Of a DNA stretch of 12,363 bases, positions 1 to 6,118 are shown in pieces. The notes under the pieces were generated by a model that worked only from the letters and a program-made list of their open reading frames with translations, had not been told where the DNA came from and did no database searches. Source of the DNA: Thermoplasmata archaeon. Its GTDB lineage: Archaea > Thermoplasmatota > Thermoplasmata > Thermoplasmatales > Thermoplasmataceae. The first letter of the stretch is position 1. Each line of letters starts with the position of its first letter. The stretch covers positions 1 through 12,363 of the forward strand of contig JAJZKX010000024.1 of assembly GCA_021850745.1 (NCBI GenBank). The letters run 5' to 3'. Position numbers and translations under genes: made by a program.

Positions 1-1
1 A

Positions 2-406
2 TCAGGGATGAGAAAACCTCCATGACAATAATAATATGAAAACCGGCCCCATTGATGTTATGAGAACAGCAAGGCCTGCAGATATTGAACTCTCTGAAAA
101 GTTGAGTGTAAGGTGGTAACTGACCACATTTGCGAAAGAAACCAGTGCCAGCCTTGGCAGATCGCGCATCTGGAACTTTTGCTTCATCTTGCCAAGGAAT
201 GGGGCGAGGGCAAGAAACGCAGCACTTGCCACGAACCACCTGAGAAGAGTCAGGTTTACCGGATTGAGAACCGGCTCAAGATATTTTATGGCTACAAAGG
301 CCATTCCCCAGATTATGCTGAGCATTACAAGGATAGCAATGGGCAAAACTCTTCCAGAGTAGTGGCTCTTTTTCAGGACGCTCTCAGTTTCCGCTGAACT
401 TATCAT
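2..406 (-). CDS. EamA/DMT-family transporter, N-terminal half, stops prematurely at window edge
   Basis: This is a predicted inner-membrane drug/metabolite transporter of the EamA type, substrate unknown. From the ATG at 406 it has 134 residues. It shows TM1 at about 20-42 with the typical WGMAF motif, further hydrophobic segments at about 54-72 and 84-101, and a fourth at about 108-129 (ISAGLAVLITSMGPVF), which matches the end of TM4 in EamA domains. The ATG is chosen because GGGGAGAGGA lies 4 bases upstream; an in-frame start at 478 would overlap the upstream ogt gene. It sits 16 bases after the ogt stop, so it is probably the second gene of that operon. The reading frame ends in TGA at bases 4-2, where family members continue with another TM and usually a second EamA domain (about 280-300 residues). 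Removing one T from the TTTT run (bases 13-16, minus strand) would give R-F-L-I-P-D, open to the edge, so a frameshift is plausible. A true half-size protein cannot be excluded. Confidence 0.75.
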   Translation of the reverse strand: MISSAETESVLKKSHYSGRVLPIAILVMLSIIWGMAFVAIKYLEPVLNPVNLTLLRWFVASAAFLALAPFLGKMKQKFQMRDLPRLALVSFANVVSYHLTLNFSESSISAGLAVLITSMGPVFILLLSWRFSHP

Positions 407-410
407 AAAA

Positions 411-420
411 TCCTCTCCCC
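411..420 (-). promoter_or_regulatory. Shine-Dalgarno site of the EamA gene
   Basis: GGGGAGAGGA on the minus strand ends 4 bases before the ATG at 406, within the 16-base gap after ogt. It fixes the transporter start and argues for translation from a shared ogt-EamA transcript. Confidence 0.7.
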
Positions 421-422
421 GT

Positions 423-1310
423 CTATCTCTTTGAAGAGTTCCTCTTTTCCATCTCGAGGAGGTATTTCTTGCGGTCAACGCCCAGGGCGTAACCCCCCAG
501 TGAGCCGTCTTTCCTTACAACCCTGTGGCATGGAATCACCAGGGGCACATGGTTGGCTCCGCAGGCGTTTGCTACCGCCCTGTATGCCTTGGGTTTCCCT
601 ATGATCTCTGCAATCTCATTGTATGTCCTTGTTTCCCCGTAAGGTATGGACGCAATGGCTGTCCAGACCCTCTGCTGGAAATCCGTACCCTGCAAAGCGA
701 CCGGCAGGTTGAGGCTCTGGCCCTCAAAATACTGCAGAAGTGAATTGAGCCTTTCCCTGGCCCTTTCTGATCTCTGAAGGTCTGCCTTGTAGAATTCCCT
801 TCTCAGGGCAAGTTCAAGCACCTCTTCGCTGTCTCCGATGCTCACGGCACATATTCCCTGCTCAGTCTCAGCCACAATCAGTGTGCCCAGGACGCACCTC
901 CCGGTGAGGAAATAAATTGTCTCGCCGTCTCCGCCCTTCCTGTAGGCGCTGGGGACCATGCCAAGCTTGGAAAGTGAATCCTCATAGAGCCAACTCTGCG
1001 ACCTGTAGCCAGTGCTGTAGATTGCCTGCGGCATAGGTTCGCCTTTCCTCAGGTTGATCTTGAGCTTGTGGATCCTCTGCTCTTCCATGTACTTCCTGGG
1101 GGTGATTCCCATGATATCCTTGAACCACCTCTGGATTGTATAGCCTCGGACTCCGAATTTACTTTCCAGATCTACGAGGGTGAGGCTGGAGATTAGGTTA
1201 GACCTGATGTAATCACATATCTGTTCCACAAGCTTCACCTTACCCATGTCACCCTTATTCTCTGAAGTTTCAAATTCAGCAGCCTGGCCTGAGTTTCCCG
1301 ATTCCTTCAC
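423..1310 (-). CDS. Ada-like AraC-HTH / methylated-DNA-protein-cysteine methyltransferase fusion
   Basis: This is a suicide repair enzyme that moves alkyl groups from O6-alkylguanine (and O4-alkylthymine) in DNA to its own cysteine. The 295 residues show an AraC-type helix-turn-helix region at about 25-122, then an Ogt/AGT domain at about 140-288. The active site is PCHRVV with Cys261; Arg244 in the KAYRAVANAC helix corresponds to the arginine finger, and FQQRVW and IPYGETRTY are typical. Order and spacing match E. coli Ada from its HTH onward, but the N-terminal zinc/methylphosphotriester domain (with the sensor Cys) is absent. Therefore activation by phosphotriester repair, as in Ada, is not expected, and any regulatory role is uncertain. 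The start is GTG at 1310; a TATA-like CTTTTAGC about 26 bases upstream fits a leaderless mRNA. ATG at 1247 (MGKVKL) is the alternative and loses only 21 poorly conserved residues. AraC-type HTHs are uncommon in archaea, so bacterial origin is possible. The gene is divergent from valS. Confidence 0.92.
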   Translation of the reverse strand: MKESGNSGQAAEFETSENKGDMGKVKLVEQICDYIRSNLISSLTLVDLESKFGVRGYTIQRWFKDIMGITPRKYMEEQRIHKLKINLRKGEPMPQAIYSTGYRSQSWLYEDSLSKLGMVPSAYRKGGDGETIYFLTGRCVLGTLIVAETEQGICAVSIGDSEEVLELALRREFYKADLQRSERARERLNSLLQYFEGQSLNLPVALQGTDFQQRVWTAIASIPYGETRTYNEIAEIIGKPKAYRAVANACGANHVPLVIPCHRVVRKDGSLGGYALGVDRKKYLLEMEKRNSSKR

Positions 1311-1330
1311 ATTGGCATTAGATGTGTGGG

Positions 1331-1338
1331 GCTAAAAG
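1331..1338 (-). promoter_or_regulatory. Possible TATA element for the ogt-EamA operon
   Basis: CTTTTAGC on the minus strand is centred about 25 bases upstream of the GTG at 1310, the spacing expected for a leaderless archaeal transcript. The match is weak; it supports the GTG start only modestly. Confidence 0.3.
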
Positions 1339-1404
1339 ACATTTTGTCGGAATTTTGCAAAGTCCACCATGAATATGCCTGCATCATCGGCATGAAGCAA
1401 ATCG

Positions 1405-1410
1405 TTTTAA
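1405..1410 (+). promoter_or_regulatory. TATA element of valS
   Basis: TTTTAA lies centred 26-27 bases before the ATG at 1434. This is the classic distance from archaeal TATA box to transcription start, so the mRNA probably begins at or next to the start codon. It favours 1434 over the in-frame upstream ATGs at 1326, 1392 and 1410, none of which has a Shine-Dalgarno site. Confidence 0.55.
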
Positions 1411-1433
1411 TGCAGAGAAAATTAACCTTTCCT

Positions 1434-3821
1434 ATGGAACTGGACCTTCCCAATATTGAAGAAAAATGGAAAAAACACTGGATTGAAAATGACATCTACA
1501 GGTATGATGCCAGTGTAAGGGATCGCTCCAGGTGGTTTGCCATTGACACACCACCACCAACCATTTCTGGCAAGATGCATATGGGCCATGCCTTTTCATA
1601 CCCTCACCAGGACTTCATTGCCAGGTACAAGAGGATGAGGGGATTTCAGGTGTACTATCCCTGGGGATTTGATGACAACGGGCTCCCCACCGAAAGGTAC
1701 ACGGAAAAGCAGTTGGGAATAAAAGGGGAACGCACTGAGCTGGTTGAATTCATAAGGCTCTGCACGGAAGAGAGCAACAAGGCCGAAGCGGAACTCCTCA
1801 AAAACTGGCGGGACCTAGGCATGAGCGCCAATTTCGGAAATTCTATCAGAACCTCATCTGATGAATCCAAGAGAATTTCCCAGAAAATGTTCCTTGACCT
1901 TGTGAAGAAAAACAGAGTCTACCGAGAGGAAGCCCCCACGATAAGGTGCCCCACATGCAGGACAGCCATATCTCAGATTGAACTGAAAGACCAGGTTCTT
2001 TCCGCGGATTTTGTGTACCTTAAATTCGGGGAGTCCAGCAAAAACATGCTCATTGCCACTACCAGGCCTGAATTGATTGGGGCCTGCATAGCAATCATAG
2101 TCAACCCGGCAGATGAAAGGTACAGGGACATGATCGGAAAGAAAGTGAAGGTCCCATTATACGGCCATGAGGTCCCGGTGATCGCGGACGAATACGCTGA
2201 CATGGAAAAGGGCACTGGTGCTGAAATGCTCTGTACCTTTGGGGACCAGAATGACCTTGCCCTGTGGAGAAAATACAGCAACCTTGGGCTCAGGGTAATA
2301 ATAGATGACAGGGGCAGGATGAACGAACTCTCAGGCGACCTTAAAGGATTGAGCATCCAGGAAGCCAAGAAAACCATGCTCCAGAAGCTGAAGGATGAGG
2401 GACTGGTTGAAAAGATTGAAAGGATAAAGCACTCAGTCAACACCCATGAGAGATGCGACACCCCCATTGAGATAAGCATCAGCAAGCAGTGGTCGGTGAG
2501 GTATCTGGACCTAAAGGAAGAACTGAAAGCCACTGCAGCCAGTGTAAAATGGATTCCTGAGCATATGAAGGTAAGGCTGGACAACTGGATAGAGGGATTG
2601 AAATGGGACTGGCTCATCTCCAGGCAAAGATTCTTTGGTGTTCCATTCCCGGTATGGCACTGCAAGAAGTGTGGCAAGCCTGTTTTTGCAGATGAAGAAC
2701 AGCTTCCTGTCGACCCAAGGCTTGACAAGGTGGATCTGAAGTGCCCTCATTGCGGTTCCTCTGAACTTGAGCCAGATACTGACATAATGGATACCTGGGC
2801 CACCTCCTCCCTTACCCCGAGGCTGTACCTTGGCCATGACAACCTCTACGGCCTCCTGTATCCCATGGATATCAGGTTCCAGGGCCATGACATCATCAAC
2901 TTCTGGGCTTTCACAACCATTGTGAGGTCATATATCCATGACGGAAAGGCCCCCTGGGAACACATTGCTATCAGCGGCAATGTTTATGATCCACTGGGCC
3001 AGAAAATGAGCAAGAGCAAGGGGAACATCATAGAGCCGGAATCCCTCATCAAGCAGTATGGCGCGGACTCAGTGAGATACTGGGCTTCCACAACAATTCC
3101 CGGCGAAGACATAAAAGTGAAGGAGCAGGATTTCGTCAGGGGCCGCAGGACATTGATCAAGATGCTCAATGCTGCAAACCTTGTCGGGATTATCACTGGT
3201 TCCCAGAGTGTACCTACAGCACCTTCAGAAGTGAAATATCCTGTAAACAGGTGGATCCTTGGCAAGCTCAGCAGCGTGATTGATGCCTGCACAGCCAGCA
3301 TGGAACAGTATCAGGTCTCCAGGGCAAGGGCAGAACTTGACAATTTCTTCTGGAATGTGTTCTGCGACAATTACCTTGAAATTGCAAAGAGCGTAAACAA
3401 CAGGAAAGAAAGCCTGGGCCATGAGTTGTTCGCCGAAGTTTCCAAGACCCTGAATTTCGTCCTTTCGCAGACCATGAAGATGTACGCTCCAGTATTGCCT
3501 TTCATAACTGAGGAAATATACCACACGCACAACCTTGGCCTGAAGGAAAGCATACACCTTGAGCAGTGGCCTTCAAAGCTGCCCCTTGAAATTACTGGAC
3601 AGGAGGTGGCCGAATTTGATTACGCCATCTCAGTGATTGCCGGCATTAGGGCCTTCAAGACTGAGAGGAAACTATCCATGAGTGCCGAGGTGGGGGACCT
3701 CACCATTGGGGGCAATGAGAAAATAATCTCCGCCCATTCTGAGATCATAAGGATTTCCATGAACACAGGAAAAATATCCCCAGCCAGTTCACAGGAAATA
3801 GAAGTGAGCGAATCGCAATAA
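1434..3821 (+). CDS. valS: Valyl-tRNA synthetase
   Basis: This class I aminoacyl-tRNA synthetase charges tRNA-Val with valine and edits mis-charged threonine; it is cytosolic and essential. With the start at 1434 the protein has 795 residues. The order is: PPPTISGKMHMGH at 40-52 (HIGH motif HMGH); a CxxC pair at 172/175 beside the CP1 insertion; the editing-domain motif TTRPE at about 209-213; a WHCKKCG/KCPHCG zinc-ribbon (Cys410, 413, 437, 440); KMSKS at 524-528; and a helical anticodon-binding domain from about 600, with FWNVFCDNYLEIAK and PVLPFITEEIYH typical of ValRS. The length is on the short side, with no obvious long C-terminal coiled coil, as in the archaeal type. It is preceded by a TATA element with leaderless spacing and followed 37 bases later by a membrane-protein gene on the same strand, without an evident terminator. 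Identity is secure; only the start is uncertain (in-frame ATGs at 1326, 1392 and 1410). Confidence 0.95.
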   Translation: MELDLPNIEEKWKKHWIENDIYRYDASVRDRSRWFAIDTPPPTISGKMHMGHAFSYPHQDFIARYKRMRGFQVYYPWGFDDNGLPTERYTEKQLGIKGERTELVEFIRLCTEESNKAEAELLKNWRDLGMSANFGNSIRTSSDESKRISQKMFLDLVKKNRVYREEAPTIRCPTCRTAISQIELKDQVLSADFVYLKFGESSKNMLIATTRPELIGACIAIIVNPADERYRDMIGKKVKVPLYGHEVPVIADEYADMEKGTGAEMLCTFGDQNDLALWRKYSNLGLRVIIDDRGRMNELSGDLKGLSIQEAKKTMLQKLKDEGLVEKIERIKHSVNTHERCDTPIEISISKQWSVRYLDLKEELKATAASVKWIPEHMKVRLDNWIEGLKWDWLISRQRFFGVPFPVWHCKKCGKPVFADEEQLPVDPRLDKVDLKCPHCGSSELEPDTDIMDTWATSSLTPRLYLGHDNLYGLLYPMDIRFQGHDIINFWAFTTIVRSYIHDGKAPWEHIAISGNVYDPLGQKMSKSKGNIIEPESLIKQYGADSVRYWASTTIPGEDIKVKEQDFVRGRRTLIKMLNAANLVGIITGSQSVPTAPSEVKYPVNRWILGKLSSVIDACTASMEQYQVSRARAELDNFFWNVFCDNYLEIAKSVNNRKESLGHELFAEVSKTLNFVLSQTMKMYAPVLPFITEEIYHTHNLGLKESIHLEQWPSKLPLEITGQEVAEFDYAISVIAGIRAFKTERKLSMSAEVGDLTIGGNEKIISAHSEIIRISMNTGKISPASSQEIEVSESQ

Positions 3822-3842
3822 TTATTTCACATCAAAACTATT

Positions 3843-3854
3843 GAGAGGAGAAGG
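3843..3854 (+). promoter_or_regulatory. Shine-Dalgarno site of the two-TM membrane protein gene
   Basis: GAGAGGAGAAGG precedes the ATG at 3859 by 4 bases. It decides the start in favour of 3859 and shows that this gene is translated from a leadered or polycistronic mRNA, unlike the leaderless valS. Confidence 0.65.
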
Positions 3855-3858
3855 AACT

Positions 3859-4386
3859 ATGTTTGAAAGGCCAAGAAGAGGGCGAATATTGAAGATTGGA
3901 GCAATATTAATCATCGTTTCCTTAGCACTGTTCTCTGTTTCAGTTTATCTTGTAGAGAGCAACAGCACCTCTGCAAGCGGAGTGAACATATCCCCTGGAG
4001 GCAGCTACACCCTCTCAGGTAAATATGTGAACGCCGGCGATGACATTGATTACACAGTAACTTCAAATGTGGCAGCATTCAACATCAGCGCCTATGTTTC
4101 AGTTTCTTCAGGCTCGTCCTTTGGCAATGAGACGGCCCTTCAGAAATCCAGCCTCACCGGTGTTTACGTTTCTCCCGCAACGGGAAATATCTCACTGATA
4201 ATCAAGAACACGGGATCCCAGACCATAAGCGTAGATGCCTCCCTTGGAACAATAGGTTATCCCACGCTGCTCACAATAATTTTCGGGTTTGTCCTGCTTC
4301 CCAGCGGCATGGTGCTGATAGCCCTGTACTATCATTCCAGGCACGTGGAACGGAGAAAAGAAAGAAGATTGAGGGAATACAGGTAA
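3859..4386 (+). CDS. Small two-TM membrane protein with glycosylation-rich outer domain, unknown function
   Basis: I do not recognise a named family. The 175 residues have a basic N-terminus (RPRRGR), TM1 at about 12-32, an outer domain of about 100 residues rich in Ser, Thr, Gly and Asn with alternating beta-type hydrophobicity, TM2 at about 134-158, and a very basic tail (RHVERRKERRLREYR). The positive-inside rule puts both ends in the cytoplasm and the middle outside. Five N-X-S/T sequons lie in that outer part (Asn35, 43, 75, 90, 110), which fits an archaeal surface glycoprotein. The ATG at 3859 is chosen because GAGGAGAAGG stands just upstream; a TTG at 3841 would place the start on top of that site. 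It follows valS by 37 bases and may be co-transcribed, although AATAATTATT around 3817-3826 could be its own TATA element. It is convergent with glnA, with 5 bases between stop codons. Confidence 0.75.
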   Translation: MFERPRRGRILKIGAILIIVSLALFSVSVYLVESNSTSASGVNISPGGSYTLSGKYVNAGDDIDYTVTSNVAAFNISAYVSVSSGSSFGNETALQKSSLTGVYVSPATGNISLIIKNTGSQTISVDASLGTIGYPTLLTIIFGFVLLPSGMVLIALYYHSRHVERRKERRLREYR

Positions 4387-4391
4387 AAAAA
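4385..4391 (-). terminator. Oligo-T terminator after glnA
   Basis: Directly after the glnA TAA (4394-4392) the minus strand has seven T residues. Intrinsic termination in archaea mainly needs an oligo-T tract without a stem, so this is a reasonable 3' end. It lies in the 5-base gap between the convergent stop codons. Confidence 0.4.
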
Positions 4392-5726
4392 TTAGAGGAT
4401 TGGAAGGTATCTCTCAAGTTCCCATGTCGTGACATGAGACCTGAAGACATCCCATTCCCGCTGCTTTACCGTTATGAAATTCTCAAATATGTGCTCGCCC
4501 AGGATACCTTTCATGAGCTTGCTGTTCCTGAAGTGGTGGAGCGCCTCACCAAGACTCTCTGGCATGCTTTGTATTCCATCCTTTGCCCTTTCCTCGGCTG
4601 TCATGTGGAATATGTCCTTCTCGGTTGGGCCCGGAGGTGAAAGCTTGTTCTCAATTCCGTCAAGGCCCATTCCCAGGATTACTGCAAACTGCAGGTATGG
4701 GTTCCCTGCTGAATCAGGGCACCTTAGTTCCATCCTCTTCCTCATGCCGGTTCCGGCCGGGACCCTCACAAGGGCGGACCTGTTCTTGTTAGCCCATGAA
4801 ATGTACACGGGGGCCTCATATCCTGGAATAAGCCTCTTGTAAGAGTTTACCCAGGATGCCAGTACCGCTGAGGCAGAATTTATGTTCTTGAGTATTCCGG
4901 CCAGGTAACTCATGCCGAGTTCACTGAGGCCGTATTTTGCCTTTGCATCATAGAAGAGGTTCTCCTTCTCGCCCGTGGACATGATGCTTGAGTGGACATG
5001 CATTCCCGATCCGTTGACGCCGTTGATTGGCTTTGGCATGAATGTCGCATACATTCCATGCTTCTGGGCAACATTCTTGATTATGTTCTTCAGCATTGTC
5101 ACTCTGTCAGCCATGACAAGTGCCTGCCCATATCTCAGGTCAATTTCCTGCTGCCCGTATGCCACTTCGTGGTGGGCTGCCTCAGGATGGTAGCCGAGAT
5201 CATACATGTGCTTCAGGATCTCCTGCCTGATCTCATTTGCTGAATCTATGGGGGTGTTGTCGAAGTAGCCGCCATAATCACTTGGAATGGCTGTGGGGTT
5301 TCCTTCATGGTCCCTCTTGAATACGAAGAACTCAAACTCCGGCCCCACGTAAAAGTCCATGCCCTTGTCATTGAGCCTCTTGACCGTCCTCTGCAGAACA
5401 TATCTCGGGTCACCCGGGAACCTTTCCCCGTCAGGTGTGTAAATGTCGCAGATGAACCTCACAGTCTTGTATCCGTCCCTGCCCTCAGGAAGGATTGTAT
5501 ACGTAGAAAGGTCAGGGTGAGCCCTCATGTCAGATTCTTCAATCTGGGCATAGCCTGCAACCGAACTCCCATCAAAAACGACCCCTTCTGACAGGGCACT
5601 TTCAAACCTGTTCTTGGGGATTGTGAGTGTCTTAACTGCACCCACGATATCAGTGAACTGAAGCTGTAGAAACTCTGCGTTATCCTGCTTTAACTTATCC
5701 ATAGAAGCCTTAACCTGGTCTTCCAT
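4392..5726 (-). CDS. glnA: Glutamine synthetase type I, alpha-like
   Basis: GlnA makes glutamine from glutamate, ammonia and ATP; it acts as a cytosolic dodecamer. The 444 residues equal the Bacillus subtilis GlnA length and align along it: beta-grasp domain with FDGSSVAGYAQIEESD at 51-66, then the catalytic domain with metal ligands Glu130 and Glu132 (GPEFEF), Glu187 (HHEVAYGQQE), Glu194, His243 in NGSGMH, and Glu333 in RMELR. The flexible-loop Glu304 sits in NSYKRLIPGYEAP. The site equivalent to the adenylylated Tyr397 of E. coli is Phe373 (DIFHM), so control by adenylylation is ruled out and the protein is of the alpha type. Gln61 takes the place of B. subtilis Arg62, a residue tied to feedback control. 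AYGQQE differs from the common APGQHE. The ATG at 5726 has TAATATAA about 27 bases upstream, fitting a leaderless mRNA. It stands alone: no GlnK, AmtB or glutamate synthase gene is adjacent. Confidence 0.96.
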   Translation of the reverse strand: MEDQVKASMDKLKQDNAEFLQLQFTDIVGAVKTLTIPKNRFESALSEGVVFDGSSVAGYAQIEESDMRAHPDLSTYTILPEGRDGYKTVRFICDIYTPDGERFPGDPRYVLQRTVKRLNDKGMDFYVGPEFEFFVFKRDHEGNPTAIPSDYGGYFDNTPIDSANEIRQEILKHMYDLGYHPEAAHHEVAYGQQEIDLRYGQALVMADRVTMLKNIIKNVAQKHGMYATFMPKPINGVNGSGMHVHSSIMSTGEKENLFYDAKAKYGLSELGMSYLAGILKNINSASAVLASWVNSYKRLIPGYEAPVYISWANKNRSALVRVPAGTGMRKRMELRCPDSAGNPYLQFAVILGMGLDGIENKLSPPGPTEKDIFHMTAEERAKDGIQSMPESLGEALHHFRNSKLMKGILGEHIFENFITVKQREWDVFRSHVTTWELERYLPIL

Positions 5727-5749
5727 GCTCTGCTAGATTTTAGCTGCCC

Positions 5750-5757
5750 TTATATTA
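5750..5757 (-). promoter_or_regulatory. TATA box of glnA
   Basis: TAATATAA on the minus strand is centred about 27 bases before the ATG at 5726, as expected for a leaderless archaeal transcript. No Shine-Dalgarno site precedes that ATG. Confidence 0.6.
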
Positions 5758-5992
5758 CTTTAGTTTCTCTTTGAACGGTTGTTATCCTGCATTGATTATA
5801 AATTGGAAAAGCAGGGAAATTGAATGCATATGTACCTACAGACAAGAATGATATACCCATTTATTCATTGCATAATATCTCATATATGAAGCATATGTAC
5901 TAGAAAATACAGATTTTACGAAAGGCGGAACTGAGATCGGAAGTGAATCAGTGTCTAGCAATCATTAACCTGTAAAAACGGCTTGGTATTTT

Positions 5993-5997
5993 GAGGT
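5993..5997 (+). promoter_or_regulatory. Shine-Dalgarno site of the 31-codon ORF
   Basis: GAGGT is followed by six A residues and then ATG at 6004. Sequence and spacing are near ideal, which is the main reason to treat the short ORF as translated. Confidence 0.6.
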
Positions 5998-6003
5998 AAA
6001 AAA

Positions 6004-6099
6004 ATGTCCGAGAAACTTAAAATGAAGGTAGCAGAAATCGACGTGTCAAATGTAAAGGTCAAGACCATACTGGCTCTTGGCATGTACTGCGTAGATTAA
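6004..6099 (+). CDS. Small ORF, 31 residues, unknown function
   Basis: The ORF starts ATG (6004), ends TAA (6097-6099) and has a near-ideal GAGGT site six bases upstream. The peptide begins MSEKLKMKVAEIDV, has a Lys/Val-rich middle (SNVKVK) and ends TILALGMYCVD, with its only Cys third from the end. The first two thirds are charged and the end is hydrophobic, too short for an ordinary membrane span or a signal peptide with a mature domain. It is convergent with a TPR-repeat protein, with 5 bases between stop codons. Possible readings are a signalling or modified-peptide precursor read by that TPR protein, an upstream leader peptide, a small regulatory protein, or the 5' remnant of a lost gene. 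I do not recognise it, and coding status rests only on the ribosome site and context. Confidence 0.45.
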   Translation: MSEKLKMKVAEIDVSNVKVKTILALGMYCVD

Positions 6100-6102
6100 A
6101 TA

Positions 6103-6118
6103 AATTAATCCATTAATT
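6103..6118. terminator. AT-only inverted repeat between the convergent small ORF and TPR gene
   Basis: AATTAAT-CC-ATTAATT is a perfect 7-base inverted repeat with a 2-base loop, placed just after the small ORF stop and covering the last codons of the TPR gene. On the plus strand TTCTTTT follows at about 6129-6135. It could end transcription in either direction, but with no G-C pairs the stem is weak. Confidence 0.25.

Larger units (their letters stand above)
5727..6003. other. A+T-rich intergenic region between glnA and the 31-codon ORF
   Basis: These 277 bases hold the glnA promoter at the left and the leader of the small ORF at the right. The 10-mer GCATATGTAC occurs twice (5826-5835 and 5891-5900, same strand, 65 bases apart). 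CATATATGAA at 5881-5890 could be a TATA element for the small ORF, which would give a leader of roughly 90 bases. A weak inverted repeat AAAAT-ACAG-ATTTT (5904-5917) lies in that leader. Only very short ORFs without ribosome-binding sites occur here, and I see no tRNA-like fold. Confidence 0.5.

Noticed and set aside
113..397. 94-codon ORF on the plus strand opposite the EamA gene
   Set aside because: It is antisense to the transporter, whose ribosome site, TM pattern and family motif are clear; no start signal supports the plus-strand frame.
1326..1433. 36-residue N-terminal extension of ValRS
   Set aside because: The extension has no homology to ValRS N-termini, lacks a ribosome site, and contains the TATA element whose spacing points to 1434.
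1973..2728. Long antisense ORF (251 codons, minus strand) inside valS
   Set aside because: It lies opposite well-conserved ValRS sequence, has no ribosome or promoter signal, and its translation is a Ser/Leu-rich low-quality sequence typical of an antisense shadow.
5824..5889. 21-codon ORF (M-H-M-Y-L-Q...) in the glnA upstream region
   Set aside because: No ribosome site or correctly placed TATA box; composition is that of A+T-rich intergenic DNA.
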